DNA of 64,000 bases, from contig NZ_CP130943.1 of assembly GCF_030656875.1 (NCBI RefSeq), positions 1,488,001 through 1,552,000 of the forward strand, read 5' to 3'. The notes beneath the pieces are model-generated. The model did not search any database. It was not told where the DNA came from and worked only from the letters and a program-made list of their open reading frames with translations. The stretch comes from Prescottella sp. R16. Its GTDB lineage: Bacteria > Actinomycetota > Actinomycetes > Mycobacteriales > Mycobacteriaceae. This document shows, in pieces, positions 43,205 to 52,247 of this stretch; position 1 is the stretch's first letter, and every line of letters begins with the position of its first letter. The translations under genes and the position numbers were made by a program.

Positions 43205-45075
43205 TCGAGGCGCGGATCGCACAGCGCGGCAAGGGCATACTGCGCGAGTTCAACGAGGCGAGAGTGCTCAGCGCCGCCGACGTTCACGTCGCACTGCGAC
43301 TCGCCGCACTCGGCGGGGAAACCCGGGAACCCGTGTATCTGGCGACGGCACTCGCGGTGCGGGCCGTCCGCTCCGGATCGGTGTGCCTGGACCTGACCCG
43401 GATACGGGAGGTCACCGTCGACGACAGCGGCGACGGCCCACCGATCGACCCGGCCACACTGCCGTGGCCCGACGACACCGTCGTCGCGGACGGACTGGCG
43501 ACGAGTCCCCTCGTCGTCGGCGGGGACGCCGGCCCGCTGCGCCCACTGCGCCTGGTGGACGGCCTGCTCTATCTGGACCGGTACTACCGGCAGGAACAGA
43601 CGGTGCGACGCATCCTCGACGACCGCGCCCACAGCCACCCGCCCGTCGACGAGAACCTGCTGCGGGACGGACTCGACGAACTCTTCCGCGATGTCGCCGA
43701 CCCGACACGACCGTCGGCGGCCCCCGACCGGCAACGGATCGCCGCCGCGGTCGCCGCCACCCAGTGGACGTCGGTGATCGCGGGCGGCCCCGGCACCGGC
43801 AAGACACACACGGTGGCCCGCGTCCTGGCCCTGCTCGAACGGCAGCAACCGGGACTGCGGATCGGCCTGGCCGCACCGACCGGCAAGGCCGCCGCCCGAC
43901 TCGAGGAATCGGTCAACGAGCAGGTCGCAGCGGTCGGGCTGACATCGGAGCTGTCGGCGGCAACCCTGCACCGCATGCTCGGCTGGCAGCGGGGGACGAG
44001 CCGGTTCCGCTACAACGAGACCAACCATCTGCCGTTCGACGTGATCGTCGTCGACGAAACCTCGATGGTGTCGCTGACCATGATGTGCCGACTCCTCGAG
44101 GCGGTCCGCCCCGAGGCACGACTGGTACTCGTCGGGGACCCCGACCAGCTGACATCGGTGGACGCCGGCGCGGTCCTCGCCGACCTGGTGGCCCGCCCCG
44201 TGACCGGCACCGCGAACCCGATCCTCGAGAAGGTGGTGGGCGCGGACCTGTCGGCGTCGGACGACCCGGCGGAGGCGGCACTCAGCGCGGCAGAGCGGGA
44301 TCGTTTGCGGGGCGGTGTGATCCGACTCAGCCGGGGCCGACGGTTCGGCGGCACGATCGCCCGACTCGCGGTCGCGGTCCGCGACGGCGACGCGGACGAG
44401 GCACTGGCGATCCTGCACAGCGATGCAGCCGATGTGTCGTTCGTGCGACGCGACGACCTGGCCGGACTACGTGCGGATGTGGTGTCGACGTCGGCGGAAG
44501 TGACCGCCGCGGCCCTGGCCGGGGATGCGGCGGCGGCGCTGCGGGCCTCGGAGAAGCACCGGCTGTTGTGCGCGCACCGGGACGGCGAACACGGGGTGTC
44601 GTGGTGGGCGCGGGACGCGATGACATGGATCGGGGAGTCGACGGGCCGACGACTGGACCCGGCCCGCTGGTATGCGGGGCAACCGTTGATGGTGACCGCG
44701 AACGATCACGAGTCCCGCATCTACAACGGCGACACCGGAGTCGTCGTCGCCGACGGACCCGACAGTGACGGCACCGGCAGCGGAGGGTTGGTGGCGGCAT
44801 TCGCGCGCGGCAAAGACCCGTACGTGCTGCACCTGAGCCGGCTGGGAGCGGTACAAACCGTGTACGCCATGACCATTCACCGCAGCCAGGGCAGCCAATA
44901 CGACATCGTGTCCATCGTCCTCCCCGACGAAAACTCGTCCCTCCTCACCCGCGAACTCCTCTACACCGCCATCACCCGCGCCCGCACCCACGTCCGCATC
45001 ATCGGCGACGAAAACGCCGTCCGCGCCGCCGTCGGACGACGCGTCCTGCGGGCCAGTGGGCTGCGGCGGGGGTGA
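43201..45075 (+). CDS. recD: Exodeoxyribonuclease V alpha subunit (RecD helicase)
   Basis: A 624-residue superfamily 1B helicase, the 5'-3' motor of RecBCD. Motif I is IAGGPGTGKTHT (Lys201), then LAAPTGKAAARLEES, motif II VVDETSMVS, VGDPDQLTSVDAGAVL, and the C-terminal TIHRSQGSQYD and YTAITRAR blocks. The N-terminal 170 residues match the RecB-interacting part. It starts at the GTG at 43201 overlapping the recB stop (GTGA). It converges with the epoxide hydrolase gene with 27 bp between the ends. Confidence 0.95.
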   Translation: MIEARIAQRGKGILREFNEARVLSAADVHVALRLAALGGETREPVYLATALAVRAVRSGSVCLDLTRIREVTVDDSGDGPPIDPATLPWPDDTVVADGLATSPLVVGGDAGPLRPLRLVDGLLYLDRYYRQEQTVRRILDDRAHSHPPVDENLLRDGLDELFRDVADPTRPSAAPDRQRIAAAVAATQWTSVIAGGPGTGKTHTVARVLALLERQQPGLRIGLAAPTGKAAARLEESVNEQVAAVGLTSELSAATLHRMLGWQRGTSRFRYNETNHLPFDVIVVDETSMVSLTMMCRLLEAVRPEARLVLVGDPDQLTSVDAGAVLADLVARPVTGTANPILEKVVGADLSASDDPAEAALSAAERDRLRGGVIRLSRGRRFGGTIARLAVAVRDGDADEALAILHSDAADVSFVRRDDLAGLRADVVSTSAEVTAAALAGDAAAALRASEKHRLLCAHRDGEHGVSWWARDAMTWIGESTGRRLDPARWYAGQPLMVTANDHESRIYNGDTGVVVADGPDSDGTGSGGLVAAFARGKDPYVLHLSRLGAVQTVYAMTIHRSQGSQYDIVSIVLPDENSSLLTRELLYTAITRARTHVRIIGDENAVRAAVGRRVLRASGLRRG

Positions 45076-45102
45076 GGGCGGCCTCTTTCCTGGGGTCCTG
45101 GG

Positions 45103-46077
45103 CTAGAAGTTCCTGGTCAGCCACTCGATCAGGATGGCGTTCGTGCCGTCGGGATCCTCGAGTTGTGTCCAGTGGCCGGTGTCGATCATGCGGCGTTCGA
45201 AGGTGGCGAAGTACTGCAGCATGGTGTCGGTGAGCGACGGATGGCAGATCGGGTCGTGGCGGGCCGAGATCAGCAGCGCCGGCACCTCGAGTTTGGCGAC
45301 GTTGCCGTCCGGGTAGAGGGCCGTGTGGGTCCGCCAGTTCTCCAGGATGCTGTGATACCAGTTCAATCCGCCGCGAAATCCTTTGCGCGCGAAGGTGTCT
45401 GCATAGAATCTCAGATCTTCGGGTGACAGCACCGGTTCGCCGGGCCACGTGGATTCGTCGTCGGCCAGCCAACGGATGTACGACATCGTGTCCGCGTCGT
45501 GAGCACCGCTGCGGGAAAGGTTGGTGCCCGCCCCGGTGTCGCGGCGCATGAAGAACCGGAACGTCCGCGCCGGGTCGGCATCCATCAGTTTCTCGCACTC
45601 GTCGGTGCGGAAGTAGGCCACATAGTTGTCGGGACCGTACGCCTGCTCGTACTTCTCGAGGGGGTTGTCCCGCATGTACCCGAACGGCGTGTTGAGGGTG
45701 ACGACACCGGCAACCGAGGCCGGGTGCAGGTGCGGCATCCACCAGGAGACCATGCCGCCGAAGTCGTGTCCGATCACCACCGCTTTCTCGTAGCCGGCGT
45801 CGGCGACGAGCCCCGCGATGTCCGTCGTGGTGTCGGCGATGCCGTAGCCGTTGCGGTCGTCGGGTCCGGTGGAGAGCCCGTATCCGCGCATGTCGGGTGC
45901 CATGACGTGGAACCCGGCGGCCGCGATGGGCCCGAGCTGGTGTCGCCAGGAGGCCGCGAGCTCGGGGAAGCCGTGGCACAGCACCACACAGACGTCCCGG
46001 GTGCGTCGCGCGGGACGTTCCTCGTAGACGGCCAGACGGACTCCGTTGGTGTCGACGTAACGGGGTTCAGGAAGCAT
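45103..46077 (-). CDS. Alpha/beta hydrolase, epoxide hydrolase type
   Basis: A 324-residue alpha/beta hydrolase. The oxyanion segment is HGFPE (near residue 35) and the nucleophile elbow is GHDFGG with Asp105, which points to an epoxide hydrolase or haloalkane dehalogenase chemistry rather than an esterase. The catalytic histidine is in DTGHWTQLE near residue 300, and two tyrosines in the lid (NYVAYFRTDE, FYADTFARKG) could polarise an epoxide. It overlaps the NTF2-like gene by 11 bp and is the last gene of the leftward part of the ketone-degradation cluster. Confidence 0.87.
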   Translation of the reverse strand: MLPEPRYVDTNGVRLAVYEERPARRTRDVCVVLCHGFPELAASWRHQLGPIAAAGFHVMAPDMRGYGLSTGPDDRNGYGIADTTTDIAGLVADAGYEKAVVIGHDFGGMVSWWMPHLHPASVAGVVTLNTPFGYMRDNPLEKYEQAYGPDNYVAYFRTDECEKLMDADPARTFRFFMRRDTGAGTNLSRSGAHDADTMSYIRWLADDESTWPGEPVLSPEDLRFYADTFARKGFRGGLNWYHSILENWRTHTALYPDGNVAKLEVPALLISARHDPICHPSLTDTMLQYFATFERRMIDTGHWTQLEDPDGTNAILIEWLTRNF

Positions 46078-46609
46078 CGGCGAGGACCTGTTCGGGTAGC
46101 TGGTCTTCCGTCAGCACAGTGACACTCGCCGGCCCGGAGTGGTAGGAATCCTCACCCTGGATCTTTCCGTCCGCGTCGACCGGCCACAGGATCAGCTGCC
46201 GGGACACGACCAGGTAGTAGGCCGATTCGTCGTCGACAGGGATACCGATCTGCGCCGCATACGAGCCAGGATAGATCTGTTTCAGGAATCCCTCGGTGAC
46301 GAGGCAGTCGTCGTCGAGGACCAGGCGGTCGATCGCGTATTCGAGGACGTTGGAGCGCGACGCGACGAAGTCCGCGTAGTAGGTGCGCACGCCGTCGGTG
46401 CCTTTGGGGCCGCGGTCGTGGCCGGCGTGCCAGAAGTGGTAGTCGGGTGCGTCGTTGAGGGTGTCCATCAGCCGGTCCAGATTCGGCTCGGCCTCGGCCT
46501 TCATATGTTCGATGACGGCGGACAGCACCACGCGCTGACGTTCGCTGGACGTCGTCTCCAAGCGTCGCTGCAGGGGTTCCCACGTCTTGGTCGGGTCGAT
46601 GATCGGCAT
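46067..46609 (-). CDS. NTF2-like / SnoaL-type protein
   Basis: A 180-residue protein with an N-terminal helix pair and a cone-like alpha+beta barrel. It shows the typical DRLMDTLNDAPDYHFWHAG helix, a YYADFVASRS segment and strands VLDDDCLVTEGFLKQIY and YYLVVSRQLILWPVD. Family members are often small isomerases, hydrolases or binding proteins in degradation pathways. AAAGGAA lies just upstream of the ATG at 46609. Its place between the MFS gene and the epoxide hydrolase suggests a step on an intermediate of the same pathway, possibly a limonene-epoxide-hydrolase-like reaction. Confidence 0.75.
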   Translation of the reverse strand: MPIIDPTKTWEPLQRRLETTSSERQRVVLSAVIEHMKAEAEPNLDRLMDTLNDAPDYHFWHAGHDRGPKGTDGVRTYYADFVASRSNVLEYAIDRLVLDDDCLVTEGFLKQIYPGSYAAQIGIPVDDESAYYLVVSRQLILWPVDADGKIQGEDSYHSGPASVTVLTEDQLPEQVLADAS

Positions 46610-46658
46610 GTGCCGTGTTCCTTTCTCTCAGGGGTCGGGATCCGGTGACGATGTGACG

Positions 46659-48122
46659 TCAGGACAGGGCTGTTTCGGGAGTGCGCTTACGGGGAATCGC
46701 CAGTGAGACAACGGCCCCGATCAGGGCTGCGGCCGCCGCCACGAGGAACGCGCCACGGAAGCCGTCCGCCTCGTAGGCGATGCGGCCCTTGTCGGAGCTG
46801 ACGACGAACTCGGCGAGGATCGCGAAGCCGATCGTGGAGATCAGCGTGCCGGCCATCGTCTGCGACACACCGACGAAATTCGATCCGAAAGCGCGATCGG
46901 TCTCCGGCAGGACCTGCAGGGCAAGATTCGGAACGGCTGCGTAGATCATGCAGCCGAGACCGAAGACCACCCAGACGACGACGATCACAGCCGGTGCCGT
47001 CGGGATGCTCGCGAGCACGGCGGAGGCGACAGCGAGGAGTACGGCGCCCAGCACGAGATGCATGCGGAATCCGATCGATCGGGCCGTTGCACCCACGATC
47101 AAGCCGCTGACGACGATGGCAAGCTGTCCGGGGAGCAACCAGCCAGCCATGTGCGTCGCGGAGAGACCGAATCCGTATCCGGTGGACGTCGGTGCCTGCA
47201 GCAGCATCGGGGTCAGGCTGGCCAGCAGCGTCGTCGCACCGTATGCGACACCCCCACCGATCAGGATGTAGCGCAGGGCCGGATGCGAGATCAGGTCGAG
47301 GCGGATCAGCGGTTCAGGGGTGCGGCGTTCCCACCAGACCCACGCTGCGAAGCCTGCCAGTGCGACACCCACACAGAGCAGCGTGCGACCGTCGGCCAGT
47401 CCCCATTCCTTGCTGCGCGACAGGCCCAGCATGATGACGAAGACGCCGGCGGTGAGCAGTGCCGCACCGAGCCAGTCGATCCGGGACTTCGACCGAATCG
47501 GTGTCTCGGGCACACACAGTGCCGTCAGCACGGCGCCCACCGTGCAGAACGCGAACGCGAACCAGAAGACCGAGCGCACCCCGAAATGGTCCAGGAAGAC
47601 ACCGGCCAGGAGCAGCGAAACGACACCGACGAATCCGACTCCGGTATTCGCGATGCTGATCGAGATCGGTTGCAGGCGTGGCGGAAAGATGTCGCGGATG
47701 AGGGTGTAGCCGAGAGCCATACAGGCGAACGCCACACCGGACAGGAAACGGCCCACGACCAGGATCGGGAACGTCGGCGCAGTTGCCGAGATCAGGGCGC
47801 CGACGGCACCGATCGCGGCGGTGACCACGAGCAACTTCTTCTTGCCGTAGCGGTCGGCGAGTTTACCGATGATCGGCGACGCCACCGCGCCGGAAAGGGT
47901 GAACGCGGTCATCACCCAGACCACCGCCGACGTGTCGAACTCTGCCCCGACGTGCGGGAGCGCGGGAGCGAACAACGAGAACCCCAGGGCGGACTGCTCG
48001 GTGAGCAGCAGGATGACCGCGAGGACCCCGATCCAGTACCGGGTGGGCCGACCGGGCACGACCGCGGAGTCCGCCACCTGCGCTGAGCCGTAGGACTCAC
48101 CGGGCGAAGTGGAAACACTCAT
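46659..48122 (-). CDS. MFS transporter (DHA2-like)
   Basis: A 487-residue MFS protein with 12-14 hydrophobic segments. Motif A is GKLADRYGKKKLL (near residue 85). Helix 4 carries GRFLSGVAFACMALGYTLIRD, and a VPETP segment follows the first half. The size and pattern fit the drug:H+ antiporter 2 group, but its place in a catabolic cluster makes substrate uptake or efflux of a toxic intermediate likely. AAAGGTGA precedes the ATG at 48122. It lies 24 bp after the monooxygenase gene in the same operon. Confidence 0.87.
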   Translation of the reverse strand: MSVSTSPGESYGSAQVADSAVVPGRPTRYWIGVLAVILLLTEQSALGFSLFAPALPHVGAEFDTSAVVWVMTAFTLSGAVASPIIGKLADRYGKKKLLVVTAAIGAVGALISATAPTFPILVVGRFLSGVAFACMALGYTLIRDIFPPRLQPISISIANTGVGFVGVVSLLLAGVFLDHFGVRSVFWFAFAFCTVGAVLTALCVPETPIRSKSRIDWLGAALLTAGVFVIMLGLSRSKEWGLADGRTLLCVGVALAGFAAWVWWERRTPEPLIRLDLISHPALRYILIGGGVAYGATTLLASLTPMLLQAPTSTGYGFGLSATHMAGWLLPGQLAIVVSGLIVGATARSIGFRMHLVLGAVLLAVASAVLASIPTAPAVIVVVWVVFGLGCMIYAAVPNLALQVLPETDRAFGSNFVGVSQTMAGTLISTIGFAILAEFVVSSDKGRIAYEADGFRGAFLVAAAAALIGAVVSLAIPRKRTPETALS

Positions 48123-48146
48123 TCTGATTCACCTTTGCTCGCGGGA

Positions 48147-50069
48147 TCAACGGAGGACGAAATGCTCTGCGACGGGGGTGCGATGGGCGTTCCAGACGTC
48201 GACGAGCCGCCACGGGCAGGCGACGACGACTCGTCCGTCGGCGTTGCGGTAGTAGGTGTGGGCGGTGTCGGTGTGCCGCCAGACGGTGTTCTCCATTGCG
48301 GTGTCGATCTGCTCGACGTAGTCGTCGTAGGCCTGCCGGGTGGGCTCGATCGACCGGACGCCGCGCTCGGACATCAGGTGCAGGCATTCGAGGAGGAAGT
48401 GCACTGCGACCTCGATCCCGAAGTTGTTGCCGGCGCCGTGGCTGGGATTCGCATTGGGTGCAGAGGTGATGAACAGGTTCGGGAAGCCCGGCACCGTCCC
48501 GCCCCGGTACGCGCGGGGGTCGTCTCCCCACTCGGCACGTAGGGTGTGGCCGTTGCGGCCGCGAATATCGATGGTGGACAGGAAGTCCAGGTGGAATCCG
48601 GTGGCGTAGACGATGACGTCGGCTGCGACGAGACGTCCGTCCTGTGTGACGATTCCTTCCGGCACGACGCGCGCCGGAGCTTCCGCGACGACGTCGACGT
48701 GCTCGCGGGTCAGTGCCGCGTAGTAGCCGCCGGGATCGCGGATGATGCGTTTGCCGAAGGGCGCGAAGTCCGGGGTGAGCTTGGCGGCGAGTTCCGAGCC
48801 GGCACCGAACGTGCGATCGATGTATGCCAGACAGTCCTGGAGCAGGAAATCGTTGGCACGAGAGATCGACAGATGCGTCGCGGCCCAGTCCGGGTCCACG
48901 ATCACGACGGGGTACGCGCTGTCCGCCGAACCCCAGAACGCCTTGAGTCGTATCCAGTTGGCGTAGAAGGGAACGTTCGCCGACAGCCAGCGCTGATGCT
49001 CGGGGACGTCGTCGCTGTCGCGTTTGCGTGGCGCAACCCAGTGCGGTTGACGCTGAAACAGTGTCAGGTGCTCGACGTCGTCGACGAGTGAGTCGACGAT
49101 CTGTGCCGACGTGCACCCCGCCCCGACGACCACCACCCGCTTTCCGGCGAGGTCCACGGTCGGATCCCACTCACCCGAGTGGATGCTGGTGCCGGCGAAC
49201 GATTCGATGCCGGGGACGTCCGGGTACTTCGGCCGATTGAGGTAGCCCATGGCCGTCACGACGACGGCGGCACGGGACGTGGTGTGGGTGCCGTCCGCGT
49301 TGCGAACATGGATGTCCCACAGAGACTCCGAATCGTCCCAGGACAACGAGGTCACTTCGGTGCCGAATCGGGTGTTCTCGTAGATCTCGTGCTTGGCGGC
49401 GATCCTCCGCAGATACTCCTGATACTCCGATCCCTTCGGGTAGTAGCTGGACCAGCCGGGGTTCAGTTCGGACGACAGCGAGTAGTACGACGACGGTGTG
49501 TCGACCCCCACCCCGGGATAGGTCTGGGTCAGCCAGGTGCCACCGAGATCCTCGTTGCGCTCGAAGATTCGGTAGGCGAGACCCTCACGGGATGCGCTGA
49601 TTGCAGCGGCGATACCGGCCAGGCCGCCCCCGATGATCGCGAGGTCGAACTTCGGGGGATGCTCCGAGATGCGGACGGGTCCGGCCGGTCGGAAGCCGCC
49701 CTGCTCGGCCAGCATCGGGAGGAACTCTGCATCGAGGTCGACACCGAGCGCCACCGGTACGAGCCGGCCGAACAGCTCGAGCGCCCGGTCGGGATCCGGC
49801 TGTGCCACGCTCGACGCGCGGAGAAGCTCGTCGACGAGGGCCTCGGCCGTGTCCGGATCGGTGCGGCCCGCATGTTCCGGAGGATCCGGCACATGCGAGA
49901 TGGCTGCCGCGTACCTGTCGAGGTACGCGGTCTCCCCGGTGAGCTGCACGAGAATCGCCAGCAGCACACCGGGATCCGCCTGACGGAGGTGCTCCCGGAG
50001 CACGTCGGGGTTCGCCGTCGGTGCTCCGGTGTCGCAGGAGGAGAGGGTCGTGTCGGTACCGACCGTCAT
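48147..50069 (-). CDS. Baeyer-Villiger monooxygenase, HapE-like
   Basis: A 640-residue flavin monooxygenase that inserts oxygen next to a ketone to give an ester. The FAD-binding motif GGGLAG is at 147-152, the Baeyer-Villiger fingerprint FAGTSIHSGEWD at 291-302, and the NADPH-binding motif GAGCTS near 317. An N-terminal helical extension of about 140 residues precedes the FAD domain, as in 4-hydroxyacetophenone monooxygenase, which has the same total length. AAGGAG lies seven nt ahead of the ATG. A divergent SDR and an esterase suggest alcohol to ketone to ester to acid plus alcohol. Confidence 0.92.
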   Translation of the reverse strand: MTVGTDTTLSSCDTGAPTANPDVLREHLRQADPGVLLAILVQLTGETAYLDRYAAAISHVPDPPEHAGRTDPDTAEALVDELLRASSVAQPDPDRALELFGRLVPVALGVDLDAEFLPMLAEQGGFRPAGPVRISEHPPKFDLAIIGGGLAGIAAAISASREGLAYRIFERNEDLGGTWLTQTYPGVGVDTPSSYYSLSSELNPGWSSYYPKGSEYQEYLRRIAAKHEIYENTRFGTEVTSLSWDDSESLWDIHVRNADGTHTTSRAAVVVTAMGYLNRPKYPDVPGIESFAGTSIHSGEWDPTVDLAGKRVVVVGAGCTSAQIVDSLVDDVEHLTLFQRQPHWVAPRKRDSDDVPEHQRWLSANVPFYANWIRLKAFWGSADSAYPVVIVDPDWAATHLSISRANDFLLQDCLAYIDRTFGAGSELAAKLTPDFAPFGKRIIRDPGGYYAALTREHVDVVAEAPARVVPEGIVTQDGRLVAADVIVYATGFHLDFLSTIDIRGRNGHTLRAEWGDDPRAYRGGTVPGFPNLFITSAPNANPSHGAGNNFGIEVAVHFLLECLHLMSERGVRSIEPTRQAYDDYVEQIDTAMENTVWRHTDTAHTYYRNADGRVVVACPWRLVDVWNAHRTPVAEHFVLR

Positions 50070-50189
50070 GGGTCAGCTCCTTGCTGTGTGCGCCGTCGAG
50101 GTGGCGGCTCGGGTTCGGGTGGGCCTCGGTTCGCTCGATGCGTGAGCACGGTGTGACCGAGGACACTAAGATACTTATATCTCGATGTC

Positions 50190-50204
50190 CAGACTCTCAG
50201 TCTG
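50190..50204. promoter_or_regulatory. Inverted repeat CAGACT-CTC-AGTCTG
   Basis: Perfect 6-bp arms with a 3-bp centre lie in the 282-bp divergent gap between the monooxygenase and SDR genes, 121 bp from the former. The site is a candidate operator for the TetR-family regulator at the end of the cluster. Confidence 0.45.
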
Positions 50205-50225
50205 ATTATCGGGAACACGATATGT

Positions 50226-50251
50226 TTTTCGGCCCGAAAAGCTGTTTCGGG
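50226..50251. promoter_or_regulatory. Two overlapping perfect palindromes
   Basis: TTTTCGG-C-CCGAAAA (50226-50240) overlaps CCCGAAA-AGCTG-TTTCGGG (50233-50251). They share the CCCGAAA block, so the two folds exclude each other in a transcript. They lie 101 bp ahead of the SDR start. This could be an operator array or an alternating leader structure. Confidence 0.5.
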
Positions 50252-50351
50252 GCTCTCGGATGGGTTACCGTCCGTCTCACGCCGACCGAGGTATCCGGTC
50301 GCCGTAACCACTTGCGTAGCAGTCACATTCCCGACCAGAGGAGCATCGCTC

Positions 50352-51287
50352 ATGGAAGAGCTTCGGTTCGACGGACAGGTCGCACTGATCACCGGCGTGT
50401 CCACTTTCGGGCTCGGACTCGCCTACGCCACCCAGCTGGCCGAACGGGGCTGCGCGATAGCGGTCAACGATCTCGGTCGAGACTGGGCCGGCGGCACGAG
50501 CGAGCCCGGAACGGCCGAGGCGGTGCGGACGATCACGGACGGGGGTGGGACTGCCGTGGGCGTCAGCGGTGACGTCGTCTCCGACGCGGACGACATCGTG
50601 CACCGCACACTCGACTCGTTCGGGCGCCTCGACATCGTGATCAACAATGCCGGCGCGGGCGGTGACTTCGACACCCTCGTCGACGTCCATCTGCGCGGAG
50701 CGCACCGCATCACCGAAGCCGCGTGGCCGCATCTCGCCGAAACCGGCGCGGGACGGATCCTCAACATCTCGTCGAACGGCAGCTTCGGTGCGCCCGCAAT
50801 GCCGGGGTACGCGGCCGCCAAGGGCGGAATCCTCTCACTGACCCGCACCCAGGCCATCCTGGGCAGACGCGACGGGATCCGTTCGAACGCGATACTCCCG
50901 GCTGCATGGACACGATCCACCGCGGGAATCGACAACACCGAGTTCGCCGAGTTCATGCGAACACACTTCCCCGCACGCGCAGTCGCCGCGTTCGCCGCCT
51001 ACCTGCTGCACACCGAAACCGTCGTCAGCGGCGAATCCTTCACCGTCGGAGGAGGTTTGGTCTCACGCGTGGTCCAGGCGGAAACGCAGGGAGCCCTGTC
51101 CGGCGACCACAACCCGGAAGCATGGTCGACCCTGATCGACGACGTCATGGCCGACAGCAGCATGACCGTCTCCACCTCGATGTGGTCGCAACTCGACGCC
51201 TTCGTCGGCCGCATGGGCGAGAACGTGCGTGCCGACTGGGAAACCGCACGGATACAGCCGGACACCGACGCCAAGGTCGCGTCCTGA
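50352..51287 (+). CDS. Short-chain dehydrogenase/reductase with C-terminal extension
   Basis: A 311-residue SDR. The nucleotide site is TGVSTFGLG (14-22), the NNAG block starts near residue 98, and the catalytic set is Ser140/141, Tyr153 and Lys157 (GYAAAKGG). The VNDLGRDWAGG segment resembles the HSD17B4-like group that uses NAD(H). About 60 extra residues follow the usual C-terminus (VQAETQGALSGDHNPEAW onwards). It probably oxidises an alcohol to the ketone used by the divergent monooxygenase. The next gene, an esterase, starts 17 bp downstream. Confidence 0.88.
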   Translation: MEELRFDGQVALITGVSTFGLGLAYATQLAERGCAIAVNDLGRDWAGGTSEPGTAEAVRTITDGGGTAVGVSGDVVSDADDIVHRTLDSFGRLDIVINNAGAGGDFDTLVDVHLRGAHRITEAAWPHLAETGAGRILNISSNGSFGAPAMPGYAAAKGGILSLTRTQAILGRRDGIRSNAILPAAWTRSTAGIDNTEFAEFMRTHFPARAVAAFAAYLLHTETVVSGESFTVGGGLVSRVVQAETQGALSGDHNPEAWSTLIDDVMADSSMTVSTSMWSQLDAFVGRMGENVRADWETARIQPDTDAKVAS

Positions 51288-51304
51288 ACCAGGAGATGAC
51301 ACCG

Positions 51305-52231
51305 ATGCTCGAACTCGACCCCGACGTCGCGGCGTACCTGGGCACACGCGAGAACTGGGTGCCCATGCACGTAGCCGGAGTGGACGCCGCACGGGCCGCC
51401 TTCGACGCAGTACCGCAACCACCGGGCCCGCCCATGCACCACGTCGAAGACCACATCGTGCCGGGTCCCCACGGGCCACTGCGTATCCGCGCCTACCGTC
51501 CGCGTGCCGCTGCGGGACTCCCCGCGATCGTCTACTTCCACGGAGGCGGACTGATCATCGGCAGTATCGACCATTTCGACCGGCTTGCGCGGCTGATCGC
51601 ACAGGCTTGCGATGCTGTCGTCCTCGGTGTCGACTACCGGCTCGCACCCGAACATCCGTTCCCGGTCGCGAACGACGAGGCGTACTTCGCGACACAATGG
51701 GCCGCGGACAGCGCCACCCGACTGGGTATCGACCCACACCGGATCGCATTGGCGGGCGACAGCGCGGGCGCGGCACTGGCCGCGGGGACGACACTGCAAA
51801 CCCGCGATCAGGGCGGTACACCGATCACGTTCCAACTACTGATCTATGCGGGTCTCGACCGCGATGACACGAAACCGTCGGTGCACGAGTTCGCGGACGG
51901 CCCCATCATCACCGCGGGTGACTTCGCCTGGACGAAGAACCTCTACCTCGGCGACGACCCAGCCACGGACCACCCGTACGGTGTGCCCTCACTCGCCGAG
52001 GATCTTGCGGGACTGCCGCCCGCGATCGTCGTCACCGCCTCCCACGATCCCAGCCGCGACGGTGCCGAGGAATACGGAGAAAGGCTGCGTGACGCCGGCG
52101 TCCAGACAGCCCTGCTCAGGTATCCCGGTGTCGCACACGGGTTCCTGATGCACGCGGACCGTCACGTACGGGCCCGGCTGGCACTCGCGGAGATCGGGGG
52201 CATCGTGCGCGCCAAGTTCGCCGCGACCTGA
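51305..52231 (+). CDS. HSL-family alpha/beta hydrolase (esterase)
   Basis: A 308-residue hormone-sensitive-lipase-type esterase. The oxyanion motif is HGGG at 80-83, the VDYRLAPEHPFP block follows, and the nucleophile elbow GDSAG holds Ser153. The acidic residue is expected in the ASHDPSRDGAEEY segment and the histidine in GVAHGF. It most likely hydrolyses the ester made by the Baeyer-Villiger monooxygenase. AGGAG at 51291-51295 is 9 nt from the ATG at 51305 but touches the ATG at 51296, so the later start is preferred. Confidence 0.88.
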   Translation: MLELDPDVAAYLGTRENWVPMHVAGVDAARAAFDAVPQPPGPPMHHVEDHIVPGPHGPLRIRAYRPRAAAGLPAIVYFHGGGLIIGSIDHFDRLARLIAQACDAVVLGVDYRLAPEHPFPVANDEAYFATQWAADSATRLGIDPHRIALAGDSAGAALAAGTTLQTRDQGGTPITFQLLIYAGLDRDDTKPSVHEFADGPIITAGDFAWTKNLYLGDDPATDHPYGVPSLAEDLAGLPPAIVVTASHDPSRDGAEEYGERLRDAGVQTALLRYPGVAHGFLMHADRHVRARLALAEIGGIVRAKFAAT

Positions 52232-52247
52232 CCGGAGGCGTCGGTCA
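52229..52247. terminator. Hairpin between convergent esterase and TetR genes
   Basis: TGACCG (52229-52234) and CGGTCA (52242-52247) form a 6-bp stem with a 7-nt loop across the two converging stop codons. TCACC/GGTGA just to the right can form a second small stem. There is no T-run; function is inferred from position. Confidence 0.4.

Noticed and set aside
39743..43222. A 1159-codon open frame on the minus strand opposite recB
   Set aside because: Its composition is low-complexity (Gly, Val, Gln, Arg), it has no recognisable domain, and recB on the other strand has complete helicase and nuclease motifs. It is a by-product of high GC at third codon positions.
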